Source of the DNA: Bog-532 sp963828445
GTDB taxonomy: Bacteria > Actinomycetota > Actinomycetes > Streptosporangiales > Streptosporangiaceae
Direction of reading: 5' to 3'
DNA length: 64,000 bases
NCBI GenBank assembly: GCA_963828445.1
Contig: CAWHFP010000005.1
Location: forward strand, 251,599 to 315,598
Shown here: positions 43,438 through 53,128 of the stretch, piece by piece
Layout of the letters: each line of letters starts with the position of its first letter
Numbering within the stretch: the stretch's first letter is position 1
Program-made: the position numbers and the translations under genes
The notes under the pieces: generated by a model
Told to the model about the DNA's origin: nothing
What the model saw: the letters and a program-made list of their open reading frames with translations, nothing else
Databases searched by the model: none

Positions 43438-44262
43438 ATGACCGTGGAACCTGGCTGGATACCACCAGGGATCGACACCGCCAAGGCCAACATCGCCCGG
43501 GTCTATGACTACTGGCTGGGCGGCAGCAACAACTTCCGGGCCGACCAGGACGCGGCCCGCGCGATGATCGCCGTCGAACCCCGCATCCGGGCCATGGCCC
43601 GGGCCAACCGGGATTTCATGGGGCGGGCCGTGCGGTTCCTGGCCGCGGAGAACGGCATCCGGCAGTTCCTGGACATCGGCTCGGGCATCCCGACCGGCCG
43701 CAACGTGCACGAGGTGGCCCAGGAGGCCGCACCCGGGTCGCGGGTGGTGTACGCCGACGTGGACGAGGTGGCGGTGGCGCACAGCCGGCTGCTGCTGGAG
43801 AACAACCCGGACACCGCGGTCATCCAGGCCGACGTGCGCGAGCCCGGGCCCATCCTGACCGCGCCCGAGACCCAGCTGCTGATCGACTTCAGCCAGCCGG
43901 TCGGGCTGCTGCTGGTGTCGGTGCTGCACTTCCTGAACGACGCCGACGACCCGTGGACCGTGATGGCCCAGCTGCGGAACGCGCTCGCACCCGGGAGCTT
44001 CGTGGTGCTGAGCCACGCCACCGGCGAGGCCAGGCCGGACGTGGCCACGGCCGTCAACACCGTGTACATGAACAAGGTCGCGGCCCGGGGTGACCATCGG
44101 TCCCGGGCCGACATCGAGCGGCTGTTCGACGGGTTCACGCTGGTCGAGCCGGGCCTGGTCTACGTCAGCCAGTGGCGCCCGGATGAGCCGGCCGACCCGG
44201 GCGACGACGGATCCCGGCTGTGGCTGCTGGGCGGCGTGGGCCAGCTGGACCCGCCCCGCTGA
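43438..44262 (+). CDS. SAM-dependent methyltransferase, DUF574 type
   Basis: 274 residues. Family opening IDTAKANIARVYDYWLGGSNNFRADQDAARAM, SAM motif FLDIGSGIPTGRNVHEVAQ and motif II VVYADVDEVAVAHSRLLL. ATG 43438 follows AGGAG; the longer frame from 43384 overlaps the aldolase-like gene. A paralogue is at 50871-51644. These proteins are expanded in streptomycete-like genomes; substrates are unknown. Confidence 0.92.
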   Translation: MTVEPGWIPPGIDTAKANIARVYDYWLGGSNNFRADQDAARAMIAVEPRIRAMARANRDFMGRAVRFLAAENGIRQFLDIGSGIPTGRNVHEVAQEAAPGSRVVYADVDEVAVAHSRLLLENNPDTAVIQADVREPGPILTAPETQLLIDFSQPVGLLLVSVLHFLNDADDPWTVMAQLRNALAPGSFVVLSHATGEARPDVATAVNTVYMNKVAARGDHRSRADIERLFDGFTLVEPGLVYVSQWRPDEPADPGDDGSRLWLLGGVGQLDPPR

Positions 44263-44297
44263 ACCACAGCGGCTGAACTGGGCTTACTGTCGGCGGG

Positions 44298-44858
44298 GTG
44301 GACAGTGGTGCGGACGGCGGCATCGCGGTCGCCTTCCGCAAGGGCGACCCGGACAGCCTGGCGCGGGTGTACCAGCGCTGGGGGCCGCTGGTCTACACGC
44401 TGGCCCGGCGGGCCCTGGGCACCCCGGAAGACGCCGAGGACCTGGCCCAGCAGGTGTTCGTGGCCGCCTGGCGGAGCCGGGACACGTTCGACCCGGAGCG
44501 GGGCGCCCTGCCGGCCTGGCTGACCGCCATCACCCGCAACAAGATCGCCGACCAGTTGCGGGCCCGGCAGCGGGAGGCGGCCCGGGTCCAGGGCGCCGCG
44601 CAGGAGGCGGTCCAGGAAACCCCCACGCTGGCCCCGGACGACCTGGACCAGGTGGTGAACCGCATCGTGCTCGCCGATGAGCTGGGCCAGCTGGGCGAGC
44701 CGCAACGGATGATCATCATGCTGGCCTTCTACACGGACCTGACCCACGAGCAGATCTCGGCCACGCTCGGGCTGCCGCTGGGTACGGTCAAGAGCCATAT
44801 TCGCCGCACGCTGCTGCGGCTTCGGACCAGGCTGGAGGCGGACGGTGGCGCACACTGA
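44298..44858 (+). CDS. ECF RNA polymerase sigma factor
   Basis: 186 residues. Region 2: LARVYQRWGPLVYTLARRALGTPEDAEDLAQQVFVAAWRSRDTFDPERGALPAWLTAITRNKIAD; region 4: MIIMLAFYTDLTHEQISATLGLPLGTVKSHIRRTLLRLRTRLE. GTG 44298. The 3' end overlaps the anti-sigma gene by 14 nt, the normal SigK/RskA-like layout. Target promoters are not known. Confidence 0.94.
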   Translation: MDSGADGGIAVAFRKGDPDSLARVYQRWGPLVYTLARRALGTPEDAEDLAQQVFVAAWRSRDTFDPERGALPAWLTAITRNKIADQLRARQREAARVQGAAQEAVQETPTLAPDDLDQVVNRIVLADELGQLGEPQRMIIMLAFYTDLTHEQISATLGLPLGTVKSHIRRTLLRLRTRLEADGGAH

Positions 44859-45657
44859 CCCCGAGCGCCTGGCTCTGATCGCGCTGGGCGAGCCGGGTGC
44901 CGACGACGGGCACGCCGCGGGCTGCCCGCAGTGCCAGGAGGAGCTGCGCCAGCTGAGTTCGGTGGTGGCGGTGGCCCGGAGCACGACGGAGCCGGTCCAG
45001 CTGGAGACGCCGCCTGCCGCCCTGTGGTCCCGGATCGCCGCCGAGGCCGGTGTGTCCACTGAGTCTCATGGGGCTAATGGGACCAGTGGGATTCATGAGC
45101 TTCGTGCTGTTGATGTGGCTGGCGTGGCTGGCGGGAATGGAGTTGCGAGCGGGGGTGGGGCTGCTGGGGCTGGCACTGAGCGGGAGGCTGGGGATGCCCG
45201 GCGGGGGCGGACGCGGCGGCGGGCGGTGCTGGCGGCGGCGTTGATCGTGGCCGCGGCGGTCGGGGCTGGGATCTGGGGCGGGGTGCACGCGCTGACCAGC
45301 CCGGGGACCACGGTGGTGGGGCAGGTGGCGCTCAAGCCGCTGCCCGAGTTCCCGCAGTGGTCGACGGCCAGCGGTACCGCGGTGATGGCCACCGGGCCGC
45401 ACGGAAATCAGGTCACGGTGACGCTGGACGCGCCGGACCGGGCCGGGTTCTACGAGGTGTGGCTGCTGGCCAAGGACGGGCACAGCATGATCTCCCTGGG
45501 CGACCTGGGGACCGGGCACACCGGAACCTTCGCCATGCCGCCCGGGGTCAACCTGAGCAACTACTCCCGGCTCGACGTGTCGCTGCAGGCCTACAACGGC
45601 AGCACCCAGCACGCCAAGGCCAGCGTGGTGCGCGGCGCGCTACCGGTGGGCCGGTAG
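44845..45657 (+). CDS. RskA-like transmembrane anti-sigma factor
   Basis: 270 residues. Zinc-type anti-sigma motif in HAAGCPQCQEELRQL, then a 90-residue Gly/Ala/Glu linker, membrane helix AVLAAALIVAAAVGAGIWGG at about residues 132-151, and an extracellular RskA domain (GQVALKPLPEFPQWSTASGTAVM to the end; GFYEVWLLAKDGHSMISLGDL). Holds the sigma factor at the membrane until released by proteolysis. The linker region (nt 45050-45200) has codon use unlike its surroundings. Confidence 0.92.
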   Translation: MAHTDPERLALIALGEPGADDGHAAGCPQCQEELRQLSSVVAVARSTTEPVQLETPPAALWSRIAAEAGVSTESHGANGTSGIHELRAVDVAGVAGGNGVASGGGAAGAGTEREAGDARRGRTRRRAVLAAALIVAAAVGAGIWGGVHALTSPGTTVVGQVALKPLPEFPQWSTASGTAVMATGPHGNQVTVTLDAPDRAGFYEVWLLAKDGHSMISLGDLGTGHTGTFAMPPGVNLSNYSRLDVSLQAYNGSTQHAKASVVRGALPVGR

Positions 45658-45698
45658 GGTTTGGTCGCCCGCTTGGGCTGGACCGCGAAGGAGACACC

Positions 45699-46490
45699 GT
45701 GACCACGAGCGCCGACCAGATCGACTCGGCCCTGTCCGCGCTGAGCGACTCGCACGACCGGCTGGCCGCCGCGGCCGCCAAGGCGGCCGGGAACGGGGTG
45801 ACCGGGCCGTCGTACTGCACGGACTGGTCGATCGCGCAGGTCCTGTCGCACCTGGGCTCGGGGGCGGAGATCTTCGGGCTGAACGTGGAGGCCGGCCTGC
45901 ACGGCCGCCCGGCACCGGGCCAGGAGCAGTACCAGCACGTCTGGGACGTCTGGAACGCCAAGAGCCCGCAGGACCAGGCCCGGGACGGGGTGGCCGAGGA
46001 CGGCGAGCTGGTCGAGCAGCTGGCCGCGCTCACCCCCGAGCAGCGGCAGAGCTGGCGGCTGGACCTGTTCGGCGCCGAGCGGGACCTGCTCGGCGTCCTG
46101 CTGCTGCGGCTCAGCGAGCACATCATGCACACCTGGGACGTGGAAGTCATGGTGGACCAGCAGGCCATGCTGCCCGGGGACGCGTCCGGGCTGGCCCTGG
46201 ACTTCCTGCCCGAGCTGGTCGCCTACGTGGGCAAGCCCACCGGCGAGGAGCTGCGGGTGCACGTGACCACCGAGCACCCGGAGCGGTCCTTCGAGCTGGC
46301 CATCGGGCCGGACAGCGTGGTGCTGGCCAAGGCCGGACCCGAGCCGGGTGCGGGCGACGCCACCCTGCGGCTGCCCGCCGAGGCCTTCGCCCGGCTGCTG
46401 ACCGGCCGCCTCGACCCCGAGCACACCCCGGCCGTGCAGGCTCAGGGCGTGGACCTGGACCAGCTGCGGGCGGTGTTCCCCGGCTTCTGA
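45699..46490 (+). CDS. DinB/maleylpyruvate-isomerase-type (MDMPI N-terminal) protein
   Basis: 263 residues. N-terminal four-helix DinB-like domain with the family ending of helix 2 (SYCTDWSIAQVLSHLGSGAEIF) and metal His in LSEHIMHTWDVEVM; the C-terminal MDMPI_C-like domain is LAIGPDSVVLAKAG to LLTGRLDP. GTG 45699 has AAGGAG 7 nt upstream. Mycothiol-dependent enzymes have this fold; the specific reaction is not known. Confidence 0.9.
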   Translation: MTTSADQIDSALSALSDSHDRLAAAAAKAAGNGVTGPSYCTDWSIAQVLSHLGSGAEIFGLNVEAGLHGRPAPGQEQYQHVWDVWNAKSPQDQARDGVAEDGELVEQLAALTPEQRQSWRLDLFGAERDLLGVLLLRLSEHIMHTWDVEVMVDQQAMLPGDASGLALDFLPELVAYVGKPTGEELRVHVTTEHPERSFELAIGPDSVVLAKAGPEPGAGDATLRLPAEAFARLLTGRLDPEHTPAVQAQGVDLDQLRAVFPGF

Positions 46491-46540
46491 CCCCGCTTTC
46501 GGGCCTGTTGGGCCGTGGGCGCCCGTGTTAGTTTGTGCCG

Positions 46541-49500
46541 GTGCGACACCGTTGTCCTCTTCTGGTAGCAACAGTCCTGGCCGCGAGTGTGATCGGCCCT
46601 GTGGCCGCCCAGGCGGCCACCACCCCGGCCCGCCCGGCGGGCGCGGTCAGTGACCCGGCCGCCCTGGTCGACCCGCTGGTCGGCACCGGCAGCGGCGGCG
46701 ACGTGGTCGGCCAGGTCGACACGTTCCCGGGCGCGGACCGGCCGTTCGGCATGGTCCAGTGGAGCCCGGACACTCCGTCGCGGCCCGACGGCGGCGGGTA
46801 CAGCGACAGCGACTCCAGCATCACCGGCTACAGCCTGACCCACGTGTCCGGGCCGGGCTGCGCGGTGGCCGGGGACTTCCCGGTGCTGCCCTTCACCGGC
46901 ACGCTGCCCGCCGACCCGGCCACGGCCACGGCGCCGCTGCGCCACAGCACCGAGCGCGCGCACCCCGGTTCTTACGCGGTCACCGCGGGCGGGATCCGGA
47001 CCCAGCTGGCCGTGACCGACCGGACCGGGGTGGCCCAGTTCAGCTACCCGGCCACCAACTCGGCCCAGCTGCTGTTCAAGGTGGCCGACAGCGCCAACGG
47101 GGGCTCGGCCGCGACGTTCCAGGCGGTCGGGAGCCAGGAGGTCACCGGGTCGGTGACCAGCGGCCACTTCTGCGGCCAGCCCGACAGCTACACGGTGTAC
47201 TTCGCGGCCCGGTTCAACCGGCCGTTCAGTTCCTCGGGGACCTGGGGCGGGACCAGTGCGGCCCAGGTGACCAGGTCGCCGGGGAGCACGAGCGTGACCG
47301 AGCACGGAAAGCAGGAACCCAGCAAAAAGACCTTCGATATGGAGAAGGGCGCTACCAGCGATCAGCAGGGCGCTGGGGTGGTGGCGGGCGGCTGGGTGAA
47401 CTTCGACACCAGCCAGCACCAGAACGTGGGGATGCAGGTCGCGGTGTCGTACGTGAGCACGGCGGGGGCGCTGGGGAACCTGGCCGCCGAGGCGCACAGC
47501 TGGAGCGTGGGGACGGTGGCGGCCCAGGCCACCGCGGCCTGGAACCGGCAGCTGGGGACGATCGCGATCCGCGGGGGCAGCCCCACCGCGCAGGCCGAGT
47601 TCTACACCGCGCTGTACCACGCCTCGCTGGAGCCCAGCCTGTTCAGCGACGCCAACGGGGAGTACATCGGGTTCGACAACAAGGTCCACCGGGTCGCGGC
47701 CGGGGCACGCCCAGTACGCCAACTACTCGGGCTGGGACATCTACCGGTCCGAGGTGCCGCTGCTGGCCACCATCGACCCCAAGATCTCGGCCGACATGGC
47801 CACCTCGCTGCTGAACGACGCCGCCCAGATGGGCGCGCTGCCCAAGTGGCCGGTGGCCAACGGCGAGAGCGGGGTCATGAACGGCGACGCGGCCGATCCG
47901 ATCCTGGCCGACACCTACGCGTTCGGGGCCCGCGGCTTCGACACCGGCGCCGCCCTGGCCGACATGGTGGCCGGGGCCAACGGCACCAGCAAGGTCGGGC
48001 AGGGCTGGTACGTGGAGCGGCCCAACGCCGCCGCCTACATCGCCAAGGGTTACGTGCCCAACGTCGCCTCGGACTCGATCAGCCCGGTGCCCAACGGGGC
48101 CTCGGAGACGCTGGAGTACGCGCTCGACGACTTCGCCATCTCCCGGCTGGCCGGCAACCTGCACCAGAGCGGCACGGCCAGCACGTTCAGCAAACGCTCG
48201 CAGAACTGGGCCAACCTGTTCGACACCGCCGACGGCGGCTACATCGAGCCCCGCGACGCCGCGGGCGCGTTCCCGTCCGGCCCGCCGGTGCCCGCCAACC
48301 TCAGCGGCTTCGGCCAGAGCGGCTTCCAGGAGGGCAACGCGGCCCAGTACACCTGGATGGTGCCGCAGAACCTGGCCGGGCTCATCGGCGGCATCGGCGG
48401 CGACCAGGCCACCAACTCGCGGCTGGACACCTACTTCAGCCAGCTCAACGCGGGACCGAACCTCCCGTACCACTGGCAGGGCAACGAGCCGGCCCTGGAC
48501 ACCCCCTGGGTCTACGACAGCACCGGCGAGCCCTGGCGGACCCAGCAGGTGGTCGGGCAGATCATGAGCCAGCTGTACTCGCTGACCCCCGGCGGCGAGC
48601 CCGGCAACGACGACCTGGGCGCGATGAGCTCCTGGTACGTGTGGGCTTCGCTCGGCCTGTACCCGCAGACCCCGGGCGTGCCCCTGCTGGTGCTGGGCAC
48701 GCCGCAGTTCCCGCAGGCCGTGATCCACGGCGCGTACGGGACGCTGACCGTGACCACCCACGGGAGCGGCGGCTATGTCCGGAGCCTGGCCGTGGACGGC
48801 CGCACCAGCCAGCACACCTACGTGGACGCCAGTAAGGTGCACCGGCTGGACTTCGGGCTGACCGGGAGCCCGGACCAGACCTGGGGCACGGCGGCCGGGG
48901 ACGCCCCGCCGTCCTACGGGGCCGGGCCGGTGACCTTCCCGGCCAGCACGGCCGCTTCGTTGTCGGTCAGCCCGGGCCAGGTCCGGCTGGCGCCCGGGTC
49001 GTCCGCCCCGGTGTCGGTGACCGCCGACAACACCAACGGTTCCAGCGCGGCCGCGGTGACCTGGACGGCCACCGCTCCCGCCGGGCTGACGGTGACCCCG
49101 GCCAGCGGCACGATCAGCGCCCCGGCCGGCGGCACCGCGTCGGCCAGCGTCACGGTGGCGGCCGCGGCCAGCCTGGCCACCGGGTACTACCAGGTCACGC
49201 TGGCCGCCTACGCGGCCAACGGCGCGGTCATCCCGCCGGTGACGCTGCTGGTCACGGTGGCCGCGGCGGGCCAGTCGATCCCGACCGCGTACGTGTCCAA
49301 CTACAGCGACAACACGGTCACCCCGGTCGACACCCGCACCGACACCGCCGGTCCCCCGATCGCGGTCGGCAGCGGGCCGGACGGCATGACCGTGGCGGGC
49401 GGCGACCTGTTCGTGGCCAACAACAACAGCAACGACGTCACCGTCATCGACACCACCACCAACGCCGTGGTCAAGACCATCGGTGTCGGCAGCGTGGCCG

Positions 49501-50154
49501 CCGACGTGGCCGCCACCCCGGACGGCAAGACGGTCTGGGTGACCAACTTCGGCGACGGCACCGTCCAGCCCATCGACGTGGCCACGCTGACCACGGGCAC
49601 CGCGGTCGCCGTGGGCAGCCAGCCCGAACGGCTGGCGGTCAGCCCGGACGGCAGCCAGCTGTGGGTGGCCAACCAGGGCAGCGGCACGGTCAGCGACGTC
49701 AGCCTGGCCACCGGCACGGTCGCGCACACGATCACGGTCGGGGCGGCCCCGTTCGGGGTGGCCGTGACGCCGGACAGCGCCCACGTCTACGTGACCAACG
49801 GCGGCTCGTCCTCGGTGTCGGTCATCGACGCCGCCAGCGCCAGCGTGACCGGGACCGTGACCACCGGGGCCGACCCGCAGTACGTGCAGATCAGCCCGGA
49901 CGGTTCGGTGGCTTACGTGGCGGACTTCGGCGCGGGCGGGGTCACCCCGATCGCGCTGCCGGGCAACACGGCCGGGACGTTCATCCCCACCGGGTCCGGG
50001 GCCTACGCGGTCGGGTTCGCCCCCGGCGGCGCGACCGCCTGGGTGGTGAACACCAACGCCAACACGGTCACCCCGGTGACCGTGGCCACCGGGACGCCGG
50101 CGTACGTCGGTGACCGTGGGCAACGTGCCGGACGGGGTGGCCGTCACCGGGTAG
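46541..50154 (+). CDS. Secreted GH92 alpha-mannosidase fused to NEW3 and YVTN beta-propeller (two frameshifts)
   Basis: About 1,204 residues. Signal peptide at the N-terminus (PLLVATVLAASVIGPVAAQA). GH92 domain about 30-760: DPLVGTGSGGDVVGQVDTFPGADRPFGMVQWSPDT, GWDIYRSEVPLLATI, EGNAAQYTWMVPQN (candidate acid Glu) and GNDDLGAMSSWYVWASLGLYPQTPG. An Ig-like NEW3 domain (about 805-905) and a 7-blade-type YVTN propeller (about 913-1203; YVSNYSDNTVTPVD, VANNNSNDVTVIDTTTN) follow. GH92 enzymes are calcium-dependent exo-alpha-mannosidases. The frame breaks near 47700 and 50110; each is repaired by removing one base. GTG 46541 fits a leaderless start; GTG 46535 is an alternative. Confidence 0.88.
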
Positions 50155-50171
50155 GTCCGCGTCGCCCAGCG

Positions 50172-50837
50172 TCAGATGCTGGCCGGGCGGTTGCGGACGC
50201 GCAGGTAGCGGGCGGCCAGGGCCGGGCCCAGGCCCCAGATGGCGTAGGCCCAGGGGGTCGCGAAGGCGACCGGGATCGAGATCAGGAACGAGGCGATGGC
50301 GGCGTACCGGGCCGCGTTGTCCGGGTGCCGGGCCGAGGCGGGTGTGTCCGCCCGCAGCAGGTGATCCTGGGCCAGTTCCCGGCCCAGCCGGACCAGGCAG
50401 GTCAGCGCGACCGCCTGGACCGCGGCGTAGATCGCGAAGCGGACGCCGAAGCCGTCGGTCGAGGCGGCCAGGGTCCGGGCCGCGAACGGGGTCAGCACCA
50501 CCATCAGCAGCCAGACCATGTTGATCCCGATGACCTTGTCGTTGACCCGGTTCACGTACCGGAAGATGGCCCGGTGCGAGCCCCAGTGACCGCTGATGAC
50601 CGCGAAGCTGATGAAGAACGCGAAATAGCCGTTCCAGTGCTGGCCGAGGAACTTCAGCACGGCGCCGTTGCCGCCGTGCCTGTCCGGGATCGGCAGGTCG
50701 AGGGCCAGCAGCGTGATGGCGATGGCCACCACCGCGTCGGAGAACACCACGACCCGGTCGGCCGAGCGGGCCTCGATCTCGGGCGAGTCACCGGACCGGT
50801 CGTCGTGGATGCCATCGGGGGTTTCAGGAGCGGGCAT
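50172..50837 (-). CDS. TMEM175-family (DUF1211) potassium channel-like protein
   Basis: 221 residues, about six membrane helices. The hallmark FSD motif of helix 1 is present: RVVVFSDAVVAIAITLLALDL; GHWGSHRAIFRYV and the NMVWLLMVVLTPFAARTL segments fit the bacterial single-repeat members, which form tetrameric K+ leak channels. ATG 50837; it is divergent from and 33 nt away from the methyltransferase. The longer frame upstream is a shadow. Confidence 0.9.
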   Translation of the reverse strand: MPAPETPDGIHDDRSGDSPEIEARSADRVVVFSDAVVAIAITLLALDLPIPDRHGGNGAVLKFLGQHWNGYFAFFISFAVISGHWGSHRAIFRYVNRVNDKVIGINMVWLLMVVLTPFAARTLAASTDGFGVRFAIYAAVQAVALTCLVRLGRELAQDHLLRADTPASARHPDNAARYAAIASFLISIPVAFATPWAYAIWGLGPALAARYLRVRNRPASI

Positions 50838-50870
50838 GGGTGAGATTGTCGCAGTCGCTACCATGCGGGT

Positions 50871-51644
50871 GTGGCCGACATCGACGTCCAGACACCGTCC
50901 ATCGCCCGGGTCTACGACTACCTGCTGGGCGGCAAGGACAATTTCGCCGCCGACCGGGCCGTGGCCGAGAAGCTGATGGCCGCGGCCCCGCTCACGGTCG
51001 AGGTGACGCGGGAGAACCGGCAGTTCCTGGCCCGGGCCACCACCTGGGCCGCCCAGCAGGGCATCAGCCAGTTCGTGGACCTGGGCTGCGGCATGCCGAC
51101 CGTGCCCAACACCCACGGCACGGCCCAGCGGATCGACCCGTCGGCCCGGGTGGTCTACGTGGACAACGACCCGGTGGTGCTGGCCCACCTGCGCGCGCTG
51201 GCCGCGCACGGCAACCCCGGGGTGACCGTGGTCGACGGGGACGTGCGGCAGCCGGGCCCGATCCTGGACGCGGTGGCGGCCGGGGTCGACCTGTCGGCCC
51301 CGGTGTGCCTGCTGGTCGGGTTCCTGCTGCACTTCTTCGCGGCCGAGGAAGCCCGCGACCTGGTGGCCCGGTACACGGCGATGCTGGCCCCCGGCAGCTA
51401 CCTCATCCTGTCGGCCGGCCGCGGCGACAGCGACGCGGCCGACAACGGCTTCGGCGCCTACTCCTCCGGCGGCATCACCGTCCACAACCACTCGGTAGCC
51501 GAGTTCACCGGCTTCTTCGGCGACCTGGAGCTGGTCCCGCCGGGCGTGGTCGACAGCCGGGCCTGGCAGCCGGGCGTGGCGCAGCCGGTGGCCCTGCCGC
51601 CACGGGACGGGCAGGTCATCGTGGGTGTGGCCCGGGTCGGCTGA
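50871..51644 (+). CDS. SAM-dependent methyltransferase, DUF574 type (paralogue)
   Basis: 257 residues. VQTPSIARVYDYLLGGKDNFAADRAVAEKLM, SAM motif FVDLGCGMPTVPNTHGTAQ, VVYVDNDPVVLAHLRAL. Clearly paralogous to 43438-44262. GTG 50871 has no ribosome-binding site and TACCAT stands 6 nt upstream, so it may be leaderless. Substrate unknown. Confidence 0.92.
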   Translation: MADIDVQTPSIARVYDYLLGGKDNFAADRAVAEKLMAAAPLTVEVTRENRQFLARATTWAAQQGISQFVDLGCGMPTVPNTHGTAQRIDPSARVVYVDNDPVVLAHLRALAAHGNPGVTVVDGDVRQPGPILDAVAAGVDLSAPVCLLVGFLLHFFAAEEARDLVARYTAMLAPGSYLILSAGRGDSDAADNGFGAYSSGGITVHNHSVAEFTGFFGDLELVPPGVVDSRAWQPGVAQPVALPPRDGQVIVGVARVG

Positions 51645-51711
51645 CGTTTCGTACCGCGGGGGCGACGGCAGTGCGCCGAGACAAAGCTGCCGCGCTTTTT
51701 GCCGAAGCTAT

Positions 51712-51728
51712 TGCCGAAAATTTCGGCA
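51712..51728. promoter_or_regulatory. Palindrome TGCCGAAA-A-TTTCGGCA upstream of glbN
   Basis: Perfect 8-bp arms, 16 nt before the ATG of the truncated haemoglobin gene, with a TTGCCGAA half-site at 51699 in direct orientation. Likely operator for a dimeric regulator; regulator unknown. Confidence 0.55.
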
Positions 51729-51744
51729 GCGTAACTTCCCTCCC

Positions 51745-52113
51745 ATGAGCCTCTACGACATCATCGGCGGCGCCGACGCCGTCCGCACCGCGGTCGACGA
51801 CTTCTACACGCGCGTACTGGCCGACCCGCGGCTTGCGCCGTACTTCGCCACCACCGACCTGAACCGGCTCAAGGCCCACCAGCGGTCGTTCATCGCCGCC
51901 GCCATCGGCGGTCCAGAGCTCTTCTCGGGCCGGGACATGAAGACCACGCACGCGGGGTTCCGCATCAGCGACACGGAGTTCGACGCCGTGGTCGGTCACC
52001 TGGTCGACACGCTGGCCGGGCTGGGTGTGCCGGACGAGACGATCGGGCAGATCGGGGGCGCGCTGATGCCGCTACGAGCGGACATCGTGACCGCGCGGGA
52101 GCTGGCCATTTAG
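51745..52113 (+). CDS. glbN: Group I truncated haemoglobin
   Basis: 122 residues. SLYDIIGGADAVRTAVDDFYTRVLADPRLAPYFATTDLNRLKAHQRSFIAAAIGGP is the typical A-to-E helix region (B10-type Tyr in FYTRV, E7 in LKAHQ); the proximal His is in TTHAGFRISDTEFDAVV. Binds O2 or NO; the family is used in NO detoxification or O2 handling. ATG 51745 directly after a palindromic operator candidate. Monocistronic. Confidence 0.95.
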   Translation: MSLYDIIGGADAVRTAVDDFYTRVLADPRLAPYFATTDLNRLKAHQRSFIAAAIGGPELFSGRDMKTTHAGFRISDTEFDAVVGHLVDTLAGLGVPDETIGQIGGALMPLRADIVTARELAI

Positions 52114-52277
52114 TACCGGCGGGCGGCCACCGGAGTCGGCTCACTCGGGCTCGTAGACCACCTGAGCGTGCTGATGCGTCAAACAGGAGCGCTCGGGACC
52201 GTCGGGACCCTGCCGTAGCGCCGGAAGGGCACATATCCCGCCAGCCCGGCAGCGCTGGCTGCAGGTCGGCGACCACC

Positions 52278-52724
52278 TCACTTGGTCTGATCGATCCGTT
52301 TGAGCGGACTCCGGCCAACCACGACAAAGCTCAGGGCAGCGTCAAACGACTCGCCCAACTCCCAGTCCATTCCTGGACCCACCGCCACCACGCGTCCGCT
52401 GGATGCTATGTAGGCCGGGTATTGGACAGACCAGAATCCGATCGGCGAATAATTCTCGCCATAATCGTGCTCAAGCCTTTCCGCCTCGTCCAGGGCGCCA
52501 GAAGACGACTCCACCGGATCGATCTTCAGGGAAGACGGCGGCTCCCGTGAGTCGAGACTGTTAATGCAGATACCGCCGTAGCTGAGCCAGATCTCCCGCG
52601 CCAGCTGATTGATCGTGAAGCCCTCACCCTCTAGAACGCGCACCCACCTCGACGTGTCTGATGACCGGCCTTCATGCCAGCCTGCGGAGACGAGTGCGTC
52701 CATCACGGCATTGTCCATGATCAC
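52278..52724 (-). CDS. SUKH-3-type immunity protein
   Basis: 148 residues. SMI1/KNR4-like fold of the SUKH-3 group: ALVSAGWHEGRSSDTSRWVRVLEGEGFTINQLAREIWLSYGGICIN and a late VVAVGPGMDWELGESFDAALSFVVVG. GTG 52724 overlaps the TGA of the RHS toxin gene (GTGA); ATG 52718 is an alternative. SUKH proteins neutralise the toxin encoded directly upstream. GC content and codon bias are lower than in the neighbours, as is usual for toxin-immunity cassettes acquired by transfer. Confidence 0.85.
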   Translation of the reverse strand: MIMDNAVMDALVSAGWHEGRSSDTSRWVRVLEGEGFTINQLAREIWLSYGGICINSLDSREPPSSLKIDPVESSSGALDEAERLEHDYGENYSPIGFWSVQYPAYIASSGRVVAVGPGMDWELGESFDAALSFVVVGRSPLKRIDQTK

Positions 52725-53128
52725 CAGCTTCCCCCGAGCCTTTCGATCAATTTCTGGCAGCTTTCTTTACATGGACTTGCGGCGATCCCGCTCGGTTCAT
52801 CTGATGCTAGTGACCTGATCTGAAGGGTTCTGAAGCTTCCGCCGTAGATTGCGCCGGGGCCCTCCGCAATCTCGGCTTCATTAAGCGCACACACTTCTGA
52901 ACATCCGCGGTGTACCGCGACGCGCAGAGCTCCGCTCAGCGCGGAGTCCGGGTCGACGTCGACACCTGCTCCGGACGTCGTCCGCCCGAAGTAGCGTAGC
53001 CCGCTCGGGGACGTGTACTCAGTCACGAACCGCGGAGTGGCTGCCTGATTTGCGCCCCGGTTGGCCTCTCCGTATTCCTCGAGCGTTACCCCGTCAGGGG
53101 CCGGGCCTGGTTCCGCGCTGACTCCACA
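52721..53128 (-). other. C-terminal toxin module, YwqJ-like deaminase
   Basis: About 135 residues after the HINT domain. It has the signature pattern of the nucleic-acid/nucleotide deaminase superfamily: Cys-x-Glu in HRGCSEVCALNEAE (Cys codon at 52902-52904, Glu at 52896-52898) and the zinc Cys pair in SPCKESCQKLIE (52769-52771 and 52757-52759). The order and the CSE/PCxxxC form are closest to the YwqJ group. GC content drops compared with the RHS body. Activity and target (DNA, RNA or nucleotide) are not known. Confidence 0.65.
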
